A stretch of DNA of 64,000 nucleotides from Glycomyces terrestris. GTDB lineage: Bacteria > Actinomycetota > Actinomycetes > Mycobacteriales > Micromonosporaceae. The stretch lies in NCBI RefSeq assembly GCF_003933745.1, contig NZ_RSEB01000004.1, forward strand, positions 372,001 to 436,000, written 5' to 3'. Position numbers and translations under genes: made by a program. The notes under the pieces are model-generated. The model was not told the DNA's origin and did no database searches. It saw nothing but the letters and a program-made list of their open reading frames with translations. Positions 52,356 through 61,160 of this stretch are shown here, one piece after another. Position 1 is the first letter of the stretch, and each line of letters begins with the position of its first letter.

Positions 52356-53984
52356 ATGGCTTCGACAGCCGAGCACGAGGGCGCGGCGGCGCCCGCCGAC
52401 GTCCCGCGCACCGATGTGGACAAGGCCCTGCTGGGCGGGTCCACCTACCGCAGTCTCTCCGAACTCGGCTCGGGCGCCGAGGAGCGGTTCGAGCGGGGCC
52501 GGCGCCTGGTCGGGTGGTTCCTCGCCCCGGCCGCGAGCCTGGTCTTCGGGTTCCTGCCGCTCGACATGCCCGGCGACCAGCAGACCCTCGCGGCGGTGCT
52601 CCTCGGCGTCGTCGTCCTGTGGATCTGCGAGCCGATCCCGATCCCGATCGGCGGGCTCGTGGGCGTCGCCGCGATCGTGGTCCTCGGGGTCGCGCCCGGA
52701 GACGAGGTGCTGGCGCCCTTCGGATCCACCACCATCTTCACCTTCATCGGCGCGTTCATCCTCGCGGCGGCGATGCTCAAGCACGGTGTGGCGCAGCGGA
52801 TCGCGTACTTCGTGCTGGGCCTGCCGGGGGTCGGGCGGTCCACCTTCCGCACGGTCGTCGCGTTCGGCGCCATCACCTGCGGCCTGTCCGCGTTCATCTC
52901 GAACACCGCCACGGTCGCGATGCTCATGCCCACGGCCCTGGGCATCCTCGCCGTCATCGCGAAACTCATGCAGGCGCAGGGGGTGGTGCGGCCCGACTTC
53001 GACCCGATGCGCCTGCGCGTGGGCACCGCGCTCATGCTCATGCTCGCCTACGGCGCCAGCGTGGGCGGCCTCCTCACGCCCGTGGGAAGCCCGCCGAACC
53101 TGATCGGGCGCGGCCTCATCGAGGAGGCCACCGGGGAGCGGATCTCCTTCGGGCAGTGGATGCTCGCGGCCCTCCCGGTCTGCCTCATCATGTTCGCCGT
53201 CCTGGCCGTGGTGCTGCTCCTGGTCAACCGGCCCGAGATCCGCCGCATCGAGGGCGTCGAGGCGTTCATCCGCGAGCGCCGCGCCGAGCAGGGCCCGATG
53301 AGCCGCGCCGAGAAGAACACCGTGATCGCGTTCGCGGTCACCGTGACCCTGTGGCTCATCCCGGCCGTCGTCGGCCTCGTCTCCGGCACCGACTCGAGCG
53401 CCTACGTGGCGGTGAGCGACCGCCTCGACGAGGGCGTCGCCGCGGTCATCGGCGCCGCGCTCCTGTTCGTGCTCCCCGTGAACTGGTCCAAGCAGCAGGC
53501 GACCCTGACGTGGAAGGACGCGGCCCAGATCGACTGGGGCACGATCATCCTGTTCGGCACCGGGATCATCTTCGGCGCCATGCTCTCGGCGACCGGCCTG
53601 GCCGAGACGATCGGCACCGGCGCCTCCGACGCGCTCGGCATCACCAGCTCGTTCGCGATCACCGCGTTCGCCGTCGTCCTGGCGGTGCTCATCTCGGAGA
53701 CGACGTCGAACACGGCGTCGGCGGCGGTCGTGGTGCCGATCGTCATCCCGCTCGCCGCGGCCGCCGGGGTCGACCCGCTCGTGCCGGCGCTCGCGGCGAC
53801 GTTCGCGGCCTCGCTCGGGTTCATGCTGCCGGTCTCGACCCCGCAGAACGCGATCGTCTACGGCACCGGCTGCGTGCCGATGACGAAGATGATCCGCTCG
53901 GGCGTCACCTTCGACCTCATCGGCGCGGCCGTGATCATCGCGATCATGCCGCTCATGGTGTCCCTCACCGGCATCGGGAGCTGA
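52356..53984 (+). CDS. DASS-family (SLC13) anion transporter
   Basis: A 542-residue transporter of the divalent anion:sodium symporter family, with about eleven helices and two reentrant hairpins. The two SNT motifs that bind sodium and carboxylate are ISNTATVAMLMPTALGI near residue 183 and TTSNTASAAVVVPIVIPLAA near residue 450. A 60-residue hydrophilic N-terminus precedes the first helix. Family substrates are succinate, malate, tartrate, citrate or sulfate. The downstream LysR and tartrate/D-malate dehydrogenase point to a C4-dicarboxylate. GGAGGAGG lies upstream of the ATG. The leader holds GGGTACG and CGTATCCC (52285-52308), an imperfect dyad. Confidence 0.92.
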   Translation: MASTAEHEGAAAPADVPRTDVDKALLGGSTYRSLSELGSGAEERFERGRRLVGWFLAPAASLVFGFLPLDMPGDQQTLAAVLLGVVVLWICEPIPIPIGGLVGVAAIVVLGVAPGDEVLAPFGSTTIFTFIGAFILAAAMLKHGVAQRIAYFVLGLPGVGRSTFRTVVAFGAITCGLSAFISNTATVAMLMPTALGILAVIAKLMQAQGVVRPDFDPMRLRVGTALMLMLAYGASVGGLLTPVGSPPNLIGRGLIEEATGERISFGQWMLAALPVCLIMFAVLAVVLLLVNRPEIRRIEGVEAFIRERRAEQGPMSRAEKNTVIAFAVTVTLWLIPAVVGLVSGTDSSAYVAVSDRLDEGVAAVIGAALLFVLPVNWSKQQATLTWKDAAQIDWGTIILFGTGIIFGAMLSATGLAETIGTGASDALGITSSFAITAFAVVLAVLISETTSNTASAAVVVPIVIPLAAAAGVDPLVPALAATFAASLGFMLPVSTPQNAIVYGTGCVPMTKMIRSGVTFDLIGAAVIIAIMPLMVSLTGIGS

Positions 53985-54000
53985 CGAACTAGCGCAAATG

Positions 54001-54049
54001 GGGCGCCCGACCTACAATGCCGTGAAGCGGCGTCGAAGGTGGGGCGCCC
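54001..54049 (+). promoter_or_regulatory. Putative LysR promoter with two GGGCGCCC palindromes
   Basis: TACAAT (54013-54018) is a good -10 about 50 bp upstream of the LysR ATG. The palindrome GGGCGCCC occurs at 54001-54008 and again at 54042-54049, 41 bp apart, close to four helical turns. They flank the putative -10 and are candidate autoregulatory sites. Confidence 0.5.
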
Positions 54050-54067
54050 TCGACACGCCGGAGCCAG

Positions 54068-54952
54068 ATGGACGCACGCCAACTCGGATACTTCCTCGCG
54101 GTCGTGGACCACGGCGGCTTCGGCAAGGCCGCCGAGCACATCCACATCGCGCAGCCCTCGCTGTCGCAGTCGATCGCGAACCTCGAACGGAGCCTCGGCG
54201 TCGAGCTGTTCCACCGGGTCGGCCGCGGCGTCGTCCTCAGCGACGCCGGCCGCAACCTCGTCGAGCCGGCCCGGCAGGTCCTGCGGGACCTGGAGACCGC
54301 CCGCGACGCCGCGAGGTCGGTGCGCGAACTCGAACGCGGCCGCCTCGACATGGTCTCCATGCCCTCCCCCGGGATCGAGCCCCTCACCGCGATGCTCACC
54401 CGCTTCGCCGAGCGGCACCCCGGGATCCTCCTGAACGTCGCGGGCGCCTTCACCGCCGACGAGGTCGTCGCCCACGTGCGCACCGGCGCGAGCGAGATCG
54501 GGCTCCTCGGCTCGTCCGAGGACCTGCGCACCGCCGAACTGCGCGTGGTCCCGGTCGAGCGCCAGCCGCTCGTCCTCATCTCGCCGCCCGGCAACGGCCT
54601 CCCCGCGGGCGACACGGTGCGCCGGGAGGACTTCCGGGGCCTGCGGCTCATCGCCTCCCAGCGCGGCAGCATCATGCGCCGCTTCGTGGACGACCTCCTC
54701 GCCGACGGCGACGGCGTGCGCCTGGCGGCCGAGATCGCGCACCGGACCTCGATCCTGCCGCTCGTGCTCGCCGGGTTCGGGCACGCGGTCATGCCCGCGT
54801 CGTGGACGCCGCTCGCGGAGCGCACGGGCGCGGCGGTGCGCCGGATCGAGCCGGCCTGGCACCTGAACGTGGCGCTGGTGAGCCGCCCGGACGGGCTGAC
54901 GCCGGCGGCGCGGGCGTTCATGGCGATGGCCGAGACCCGCTCGGACTCATAG
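54068..54952 (+). CDS. LysR-family regulator of the dicarboxylate genes
   Basis: A 294-residue LysR protein. The helix-turn-helix is at residues 3-62 (LGYFLAVVDHGGFGKAAEHI, then HIAQPSLSQSIANLERSLGV), and the effector domain begins near residue 90 with LERGRLDMVSMPSPGIEPL. It lies between the DASS transporter and the dehydrogenase on the same strand, so a role in sensing a C4-dicarboxylate is likely. Spacing to the dehydrogenase start is 93 bp. Confidence 0.92.
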   Translation: MDARQLGYFLAVVDHGGFGKAAEHIHIAQPSLSQSIANLERSLGVELFHRVGRGVVLSDAGRNLVEPARQVLRDLETARDAARSVRELERGRLDMVSMPSPGIEPLTAMLTRFAERHPGILLNVAGAFTADEVVAHVRTGASEIGLLGSSEDLRTAELRVVPVERQPLVLISPPGNGLPAGDTVRREDFRGLRLIASQRGSIMRRFVDDLLADGDGVRLAAEIAHRTSILPLVLAGFGHAVMPASWTPLAERTGAAVRRIEPAWHLNVALVSRPDGLTPAARAFMAMAETRSDS

Positions 54953-55045
54953 GGAGCGGCGATGGGCGCCATCGCGAACCGGTCTTGGACGGGCGCCCGG
55001 GGCCGGGTGTTGACTCGAGGCGGACCTTCGACCCGAGGAGCAGCC

Positions 55046-56113
55046 GTGACCGAGTTCCGCATCGCCGCGATCCCCGCCGACGGCATCGGGCGGGAGGTGG
55101 TGGCCGCGGGCCGGGCCGTCCTCGACGCGCTCCAGGCGGGCGGGGGCTTCTCGATCGCGTGGGAGGAGTTCCCTTGGGGCTCGGACTACTACGCCGAGCA
55201 CGGGGTCATGATGCCCGAGGACGGGCTGGCGGCGCTGGAGGGCTTCGACGCGATCTACTTCGGGGCGGTGGGGTGGCCGACGGTCCCCGACCACGTGAGC
55301 CTGTGGGGGCTGCGGCTGCGGATCTGCCAGGGCTTCGACCAGTGGGCGAACGTGCGGCCCGTGCAGTTCCTGCCGGGCATCGAGAGCCCGCTGCGCAAGG
55401 CCGACGAGGCGGCGCTCGACTGGGTCGTGGTGCGCGAGAACTCGGAGGGCGAGTACGCGGGCCTGGGCGGGCGGAACCTCGCCTCGCGCGGGCGCGGCGG
55501 CGAGATCGCGGTGCAGTCGGCGCTGTTCACCGAGGTCGGCTGCGAGCGGATCATGCGGTTCGCGTTCGACCTGGCGCGCACCAGGACGCGGCGGAAGGTC
55601 GCGTCGGTGACCAAGAGCAACGCGCAGCAGTACGGGATGGTCCTGTGGGACGACGTGTTCCGACGGGTGGCCGCCGACTACCCGGACGTGGAGACCGAGC
55701 GCGTCCTCGTCGACGCGATGGCCGCGAAGTTCGTGCTGCACCCGGAGGACCTGTCGGTGGTGGTGGCCTCGAACCTGAACGCGGACATCCTCTCCGACCT
55801 CGGCTCGGCGCTCGCCGGGAGCCTGGGCCTGGCCGCCAGCGCGAACCTGAACCCGGAGCGGCGGTTCCCGTCGATGTTCGAGCCGGTGCACGGGTCGGCG
55901 CCGGACATCGCGGGGCGGGGCGCGGCGAACCCGGTGGGGGCCATCGGGAGTGCGGCGATGATGCTCGAGCACCTGGGGCGGCGCGAGGAGGCGGCGCGGG
56001 TCGCGGCGGCGGTGGAGGCGGTCACCGCGCGCGGGGTGCGGACGCGGGACGTGGGCGGCACGGCGTCGACGGACGAGGTGACGGCGGCGGTCGTGGCCGA
56101 GCTCGGGGTCTGA
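55046..56113 (+). CDS. Tartrate / D-malate dehydrogenase (decarboxylating beta-hydroxyacid dehydrogenase)
   Basis: A 355-residue member of the isocitrate/isopropylmalate dehydrogenase family. It starts RIAAIPADGIGREVVAAGRA, and DHVSLWGLRLRICQGFDQWA near residue 90 is the substrate loop typical of tartrate and D-malate enzymes (TtuC, DmlA) rather than LeuB. RENSEGEYAGLGGR, KSNAQQYGMVLWDD and VLVDAMAAKFVLHPE follow, the last with the metal Asp residues. GTG 55046 is chosen because GAGGAG lies 5 bases upstream. It oxidises D-malate to pyruvate, or converts tartrate. With the adjacent transporter it forms an uptake and degradation pair. Confidence 0.88.
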   Translation: MTEFRIAAIPADGIGREVVAAGRAVLDALQAGGGFSIAWEEFPWGSDYYAEHGVMMPEDGLAALEGFDAIYFGAVGWPTVPDHVSLWGLRLRICQGFDQWANVRPVQFLPGIESPLRKADEAALDWVVVRENSEGEYAGLGGRNLASRGRGGEIAVQSALFTEVGCERIMRFAFDLARTRTRRKVASVTKSNAQQYGMVLWDDVFRRVAADYPDVETERVLVDAMAAKFVLHPEDLSVVVASNLNADILSDLGSALAGSLGLAASANLNPERRFPSMFEPVHGSAPDIAGRGAANPVGAIGSAAMMLEHLGRREEAARVAAAVEAVTARGVRTRDVGGTASTDEVTAAVVAELGV

Positions 56114-56162
56114 GCACCGGCGCGGGCCTGGCATATGATCTGGCGGATCGACGAAGGGATCC

Positions 56163-56729
56163 GTGTTGAGCTGGTATGCCGGGGTGCTCGGGAACTACGC
56201 GGTGTTCTCGGGGCGGGCGCGGCGCCGCGAGTACTGGATGTTCGCGTTCTACCATGCGGCGGCCCTGCTGGTGCTGTGGCTGCTCACGATGGCGCTCTCG
56301 TTCCCGTTCCGGGACTCGATCGACGGCGACGGGGGCGCGGTGCTCGTCATCCCGTTGGCGCTGTACTACTTCGGGACGCTCGTCCCGCTCCTCGCGGTCA
56401 CCGTGCGGCGCCTGCACGACACGGGCAGGTCGGGGGTGTGGCTGCTCATGGGGCTGATCCCCGGCGGGGTCGGGGCGATCATCATGATCGTGCTCCTGTC
56501 GCAGGAGGGCGACCCGCATCCGAACCGGTACGGGCCGGACCCGAAGGCGCCGCAGGGGTTCCACCCGCCGCTGGTCGCGCAGCAGCCGGTTCCCGGGGCG
56601 CCGGGCGGGTTCGCGCAGCCCGGTTCATATGCGCAGTCCGGGCCGTACGCGCAGCCGGGCCCGGTCGCGCAGCCGGCGCCGTACCAGCCGCAGCCGGGGC
56701 CGCGGCACCCCAGCTACCGGATCGAGTGA
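56163..56729 (+). CDS. DUF805 membrane protein
   Basis: A 188-residue protein of the DUF805 family. YAVFSGRARRREYWMFAFYH near residue 13 is the family signature, and LLAVTVRRLHDTGRSGVWLL near residue 78 the second. Four helices are visible. The tail after about residue 125 is Pro/Gln/Gly-rich and low complexity (QPGSYAQSGPYAQPGPVAQP). The GTG start follows GAAGGGATCC. Function is unknown. It stands alone between the dehydrogenase and the ROK gene. Confidence 0.85.
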   Translation: MLSWYAGVLGNYAVFSGRARRREYWMFAFYHAAALLVLWLLTMALSFPFRDSIDGDGGAVLVIPLALYYFGTLVPLLAVTVRRLHDTGRSGVWLLMGLIPGGVGAIIMIVLLSQEGDPHPNRYGPDPKAPQGFHPPLVAQQPVPGAPGGFAQPGSYAQSGPYAQPGPVAQPAPYQPQPGPRHPSYRIE

Positions 56730-56756
56730 GCGCGGCCGGTCGATAGGCTTCGCGGC

Positions 56757-57680
56757 ATGAACGTGACGATGGCCCTGGATCTCGGCGGCACGAAGGTGGA
56801 GGCCGCACTCGTGCGCGAGGACGGCTCGGTGGTCGAGGGCACGCGCTCGCGCGCGGCGACCGGCGCGGCCGCCGCGGCCGACCGGGGTGCGGCGGAGCGG
56901 GCGATCGAGCAGGTGGTGCGCCACTGCATGGCCGCGCCGGCGTGGGCGGGGGTGGCGGCGGCCGGGATCGGCTCCGCGGGGCCGGTGGACCTGGCCGCGG
57001 GCGCGGTGGCGCCGATCAACCTGCCGTCGTTGCGGGGCTTCGGGATCGTGGACTTCGTGCGCGGCGTGTCGGGGCTGGAGCGGGTGGTGCTGCGGCTCGA
57101 CGGGACGTGCATCGCGCTGGCCGAGTCGTGGCTGGGCGCGGCGCGCGGGGTGCGGAACGCGCTGGTCATGGTCGTCTCGACGGGCGTCGGCGGCGGCGTG
57201 GTGAGCGACGGGCGGCTGGTGGCCGGGAGCGGCGGGAACGCCGGCCACATCGGGCAGCTCGTGGTCGACGCGGTCGAGGGGGACGCGGCGGCCGCGACGG
57301 TGGAGGGCATCGCCTCGGGGCCGAGCACGGTCCGGTGGGCGCGGGGCCGGGGCTGGGGCGGGGCGACGGGCGAGGACCTGGCGCGCGACTACGGCGCGGG
57401 CGTGCCGGTCGCGGTGGACGCGGTGCGCCGGTCGGCGCGGGCGGTCGGGCTGGGCCTGGTGAACGCGGCGACGCTGCTGGACCTGGAGGCGGCGGTGATC
57501 GGGGGCGGGTTCTCGTTCGTGGCCGAGGACTACCCGGAGCTGGTGGCGGCGGCGGTGCGCGAGCACGCGGTGAACGCGTACGCGGCGGACCTGAAGGTGG
57601 TGCGGGCCGAGCTCGGCGGCGACGCGCCGCTGATCGGCGCGGCGGCGCTGGTGCACCGCGCCGACCTGCTGTCGCGCTAG
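56757..57680 (+). CDS. ROK-family sugar kinase-like protein lacking the zinc motif
   Basis: A 307-residue ROK protein. The ATP motif is LDLGGTKVEAAL (7-18), the catalytic-type aspartate is Asp115 in LRLDGTCIALAE, and VSTGVGGGVV (140-149) and GGNAGHIGQL (159-168) follow. The family zinc-binding CxCGxxGC cluster is absent; the corresponding region reads EGDAAAATVEGIASGPSTVR. The Glu usually found in the AGExGH motif is His here. The fold is clear but activity as a glucokinase or N-acetylmannosamine kinase is uncertain. Its stop overlaps the convergent DUF1772 stop. Confidence 0.82.
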   Translation: MNVTMALDLGGTKVEAALVREDGSVVEGTRSRAATGAAAAADRGAAERAIEQVVRHCMAAPAWAGVAAAGIGSAGPVDLAAGAVAPINLPSLRGFGIVDFVRGVSGLERVVLRLDGTCIALAESWLGAARGVRNALVMVVSTGVGGGVVSDGRLVAGSGGNAGHIGQLVVDAVEGDAAAATVEGIASGPSTVRWARGRGWGGATGEDLARDYGAGVPVAVDAVRRSARAVGLGLVNAATLLDLEAAVIGGGFSFVAEDYPELVAAAVREHAVNAYAADLKVVRAELGGDAPLIGAAALVHRADLLSR

Positions 57681-58162
57681 GTCGTGTAGAGGGCCCAGGC
57701 GAGGGCGGCGAGGCCGAGGAGGTTGGCGGCGCCGCGCACGTGGTTCCACTTGATCCAGGGCGCCTCGACCTCGGCGCGGAGCGCGGCGGGGTCGGCGAGC
57801 GCGGCCGGGTCGCCGGCGGCCTCGATCCGGTTGTTCAGGGGCACGTTCCTGGCCATGGTGCCGATGAAGCTCACGAGGTTGAGCGCGAGGCCGGCGAGGG
57901 TCCACGGCAGGGCGGCGCGGTCGTCGAGGAACAGGCCGAGGACGGCGGCGGCGAGGGTGAAGCCGACGGCGCCGAGGAACGCGGTCATGAAGCGGCCGTT
58001 GAGGATGACGCGGTTGATGTGCTGGAGGGCGGCGACCCAGGCGCGGTCGTCGAGGATGCTCAGGCCCGGCATCACCGAGTACGAGTAGCCGGTGAACAGT
58101 CCGGCCATGAGGCCGGTGCTGAGCAGGGCGGCGAGCAGGGCGATCAGGTGCAGCGTGTCCAT
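57677..58162 (-). CDS. DUF1772 (anthrone oxygenase-like) membrane protein
   Basis: A 161-residue protein with four hydrophobic helices. LMAGLFTGYSYSVMPGLSIL near residue 18 and ARNVPLNNRIEAA near residue 107 are the family landmarks. DUF1772 members are integral membrane proteins, a few of which are linked to anthrone oxidation, but most have no known role. Its stop overlaps the ROK stop by 4 bases, and it is divergent from the thioesterase gene. Confidence 0.87.
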   Translation of the reverse strand: MDTLHLIALLAALLSTGLMAGLFTGYSYSVMPGLSILDDRAWVAALQHINRVILNGRFMTAFLGAVGFTLAAAVLGLFLDDRAALPWTLAGLALNLVSFIGTMARNVPLNNRIEAAGDPAALADPAALRAEVEAPWIKWNHVRGAANLLGLAALAWALYTT

Positions 58163-58309
58163 GGTCGAGGGGCCTTTCGGTCGGCGGGGCCGAGGTCGCC
58201 TCCCGACCCTACTGACCGGCCTCAGTCGACGGTGCCCCGACCCGGGCGCGGCGCGGCCGCGGTTCGGCCGGGCCGGGGCTACGCCGTGGTAACCTTCGGA
58301 GGCCCTGGT

Positions 58310-58315
58310 TATAAC
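58310..58315 (+). promoter_or_regulatory. Putative -10 box for the thioesterase gene
   Basis: TATAAC lies 41 bp before the ATG at 58356, in an AT-richer patch (GGTTATAACGAGCGTCATAGG in pieces). No clear -35 is seen. Confidence 0.4.
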
Positions 58316-58355
58316 GAGCGTCATAGGCCCGCTGGGGCCGGTTGGAGGAGCGCCG

Positions 58356-59003
58356 ATGGAGGATCTCGAACTGCGCCGCAAGGCGGTCGCCGAGCTGGGC
58401 CGCGAGCTGCGGTCGCTCGTCGAGACGGTGGCGCGCACCGAGACCCCGACGGAGGTGCTCCAGGAGCTCGCGGGCGAGGTGCAGCGCCTCGAGGCGCGGT
58501 TCACTGGGCGCCGCCGCGAGCGATCCGAGATCCCCGACGTCGACGTCTTCCCGTTCGGGCTGCGGATGTACAGCCCCGCGACCGGGCACGGCAGCGCCGT
58601 CGCGCCGCCGATGGACATCGAGGAGCGAGAAGACGGCCTCGTCGGCCGCTGCGTCCTCGGCGTGGCCCACGAGGGCCCGCCCGGGTACGCGCACGGCGGC
58701 ATGAGCGCGATGCTCCTGGACGAGCTCATGGGCTGGGCGTGCGCCGCGAAGGGCCTGCCCGCCATGACGATCGCGCTCGACATGCGCTACCAGCGGCCGG
58801 TCCCGATCGAGGCGCCGCTGCTGCTGCGCGCCCGCGTCACCGGCGTGGAGGGCCGCAAGATCACCGTCTCGGGCTCCGTCGTGCCCGAGGACGAGCCGGA
58901 GACGATCCTCGTCGCCGGGGAGGGCCGCTTCGTGGCGCCCGACCTCGACCGCGCCCGGTCGCTGTTCCCGGGCGCGAAGGGCTACCAGCGCTTCGAGCGG
59001 TGA
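58356..59003 (+). CDS. PaaI-family hotdog thioesterase
   Basis: A 215-residue protein. An N-terminal helical, charged region of about 65 residues precedes the hotdog domain. In this domain EGPPGYAHGGMSAMLLDELM near residue 109 matches the PaaI HGG catalytic segment, and ALDMRYQRPVPIEAPLLLRA near 142 the dimer strand. It would hydrolyse an acyl-CoA. The extended N-terminus is unusual for plain PaaI proteins but common in actinobacterial homologues. The esterase gene that follows is convergent, with 7 bp between the stops. Confidence 0.85.
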   Translation: MEDLELRRKAVAELGRELRSLVETVARTETPTEVLQELAGEVQRLEARFTGRRRERSEIPDVDVFPFGLRMYSPATGHGSAVAPPMDIEEREDGLVGRCVLGVAHEGPPGYAHGGMSAMLLDELMGWACAAKGLPAMTIALDMRYQRPVPIEAPLLLRARVTGVEGRKITVSGSVVPEDEPETILVAGEGRFVAPDLDRARSLFPGAKGYQRFER

Positions 59004-59010
59004 GCGGGCG

Positions 59011-59940
59011 TCAGCCCGCGAGTCCCTTGGCGAGGAACGCGATCGACTCCTCGATCGCGGGCAGGCGCGGCGGGTGGTTGAGGTGGCCGTGGACCATGCC
59101 GGCGGCGAGGTAGGACGCGACGGGGACGCCGACGCCGGCGAGCTGGCGTTCGAGGAGCTCGGCCGAGGCGCGCAGGTCGTCGTACTCGGAGACGACGATC
59201 CGGGTCCGCGGGAGGCCGTCGAGGCGGGCCGCGCCCGGGAGCGCGTCGGCCGGGACGTCGCTGATGCGGCCGACGTAGTTGCGGACCATGCCCTCGACGC
59301 TCGCGGTGTCGAACCGGGCCGGGATCTCGGCCATCTCCGGGTACAGGCTCCAGTCGAGCGCCGGGTTCGGGTAGTGCGCGAACGGGTAGGCGAGGAGCAT
59401 CGCGTCGGCCGGGCGCGGCCCGGTGTCCCTGGCGCGCAAGGCGGTCGCGATCGCCAGGGCGGCGCCCGCGCTCGCGCCGCCGACGGCGGCCGGACCGGCG
59501 GCGGCCTCGTCGCGGGCGGCGAGCCAGGTCCAGGCGGCGTGGACGTCGTCGACGGGCACGGGGTAGCGGACGGTCTCGCCGTCGGCGAGGCGGTAGTCGA
59601 CGGAGACGACGAACGCGCGGGCGCGGCGGGCGAGTTCGGCGGCGACGACGTGGCCTTCGGGCATGTCGAGGTCGCCGTGGCCGAAGCCGCCGCCGTGGGC
59701 CCACAGGATCGCGCCGGCGAGGTCGCCGGCGGGCCGGTAGGTGCGGACCGGGACGGGGCCGTGCGGGCCGGGGACGGCGGTGTCCTCGACGTCGAGGCCG
59801 GCGGTGTCCCAGCCGCGGAGGGCGCGGTACTCGTCCATGAACCGCTGGACGCGAGCGTCCCGCTCGGCGTCGGTGCCGCCGCCGGCGGCCGCGTCGGCGG
59901 CGCCGCGGAACATCGCGGTGAAGTACTCGTGGACGGGCAT
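59011..59940 (-). CDS. Alpha/beta hydrolase, hormone-sensitive-lipase (family IV) esterase
   Basis: A 309-residue esterase. The oxyanion motif is HGGG (82-85), the nucleophile Ser157 lies in GGASAGAALA, and the catalytic His is in GMVHGHL near residue 283, with the acid in SEYDDLRASAELL near 250. No signal peptide is present, so it is intracellular. The start at 59940 was chosen because AGGAGG lies 4 bases upstream of the ATG; the ATG 60 bases earlier has none. About 296 bp separate it from the divergent ABC gene, and I see no gene or clear signal there. Confidence 0.9.
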   Translation of the reverse strand: MPVHEYFTAMFRGAADAAAGGGTDAERDARVQRFMDEYRALRGWDTAGLDVEDTAVPGPHGPVPVRTYRPAGDLAGAILWAHGGGFGHGDLDMPEGHVVAAELARRARAFVVSVDYRLADGETVRYPVPVDDVHAAWTWLAARDEAAAGPAAVGGASAGAALAIATALRARDTGPRPADAMLLAYPFAHYPNPALDWSLYPEMAEIPARFDTASVEGMVRNYVGRISDVPADALPGAARLDGLPRTRIVVSEYDDLRASAELLERQLAGVGVPVASYLAAGMVHGHLNHPPRLPAIEESIAFLAKGLAG

Positions 59941-60236
59941 GGGACCTCCTGCGGCGGTGGGGACCGGTCCAGTCTCCCGCAACGCGGCAATCGCTTCCAC
60001 ACCGGTCCGGGCTCACCGGTCCGTCACGCGCCTCGGGCGCGGTCCACCGCGAGTTCCCGCGGGAGGCGCTCGGCCAGCGCCCTCAGCGCCCCGGCGTAGC
60101 GCGCGTACGACCCGGGTACGACCCGGCGGCCCCGAAGACCCGCGTCCGGGCCCACGCGGCGAGAGGCGCGGGTCCGTAGCGTCGAACCCATGAGGCCGCG
60201 ACGCCGTCGCGGCCCGAAGGGAACGAGGGAACCGCG

Positions 60237-61160
60237 ATGATCGAAGCGCGCGAACTGACGAAACGCTACGGGGACAAGACGGTCGTCGACCGCCTGAGCT
60301 TCACCGTGAAGCCCGGCGAGGTGACCGGGTTCCTGGGCCCGAACGGGGCCGGGAAGTCCACCACCATGCGGATGGTGCTCGGCCTGGACGGCCCCACGTC
60401 CGGGACGGTCACCGTCAACGGGCGGGCGTACGGCCGGCACGCCGCCCCGCTCCACGAGATCGGGGCCCTCCTGGAGGCCAAGTCCGTCCACCCCGGACGG
60501 TCGGCCCTCGGGCACCTGACGGCGCTCGCGCAGACCCACGGGATCGGCCGCCGCCGCGTCGAGGAGGTCATCGAGCTCGCCGGCCTCCAGAGCGTCGCCC
60601 GCAAGCGGGTCGGCGCGTTCTCGCTCGGCAGGGGCCAGCGCCTCGGCATCGCCGCCGCGCTCCTGGGCGACCCCGAGGTGGTCATGCTGGACGAGCCGGT
60701 GAACGGGCTCGACCCCGAAGGCGTGCTGTGGATCAGGAACCTGCTGGCGCGGCTCGCCGCCGAGGGCCGGGCCGTGCTCCTGTCCTCGCACCTGATGAGC
60801 GAGACCGCGCAGGTCGCCGACCACCTCATCGTCATCGGCCAGGGCCGGCTGCTGGCGGACACGAGCGTGGCCGACCTGGTGGCGGCGTCGCTCGGCGGCG
60901 TCAGCGTCGCCGCGGACGAGGCCGGGAGGCTCGGGGCGCTCCTGGCCGGGCCGGACGTCACCGTGACCTCCACGGAGGGCGGGCGGCTCCAGGTCACCGG
61001 GCTCAGCGCCCGGGAGGTCGGCCGGGTCGCGGCCGAGCACGGCATCGCCCTGCACGAACTCACCCCCACGGGCGTCTCCCTCGAGGAGGCGTTCATGGAG
61101 CTCACCAGGGACGAGCTGGAGTACCAGAGCGCCCCCGTCACCGGAAGGACCGCGCGATGA
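60237..61160 (+). CDS. ABC transporter ATP-binding protein (BcrA/DrrA-like)
   Basis: A 307-residue ATPase. Walker A is GPNGAGKSTT (about 34-43), the signature reads VGAFSLGRGQRLGIAAALLG (LGRGQ variant), and Walker B is VVMLDEPVNGLDPEGV. A C-terminal region follows. SLGRGQRLGIA and DEPVNGLDPEG are typical of actinobacterial bacitracin- or lantibiotic-type exporters. The permease gene overlaps by 4 bases (ATGA). The substrate is unknown. Confidence 0.9.
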   Translation: MIEARELTKRYGDKTVVDRLSFTVKPGEVTGFLGPNGAGKSTTMRMVLGLDGPTSGTVTVNGRAYGRHAAPLHEIGALLEAKSVHPGRSALGHLTALAQTHGIGRRRVEEVIELAGLQSVARKRVGAFSLGRGQRLGIAAALLGDPEVVMLDEPVNGLDPEGVLWIRNLLARLAAEGRAVLLSSHLMSETAQVADHLIVIGQGRLLADTSVADLVAASLGGVSVAADEAGRLGALLAGPDVTVTSTEGGRLQVTGLSAREVGRVAAEHGIALHELTPTGVSLEEAFMELTRDELEYQSAPVTGRTAR

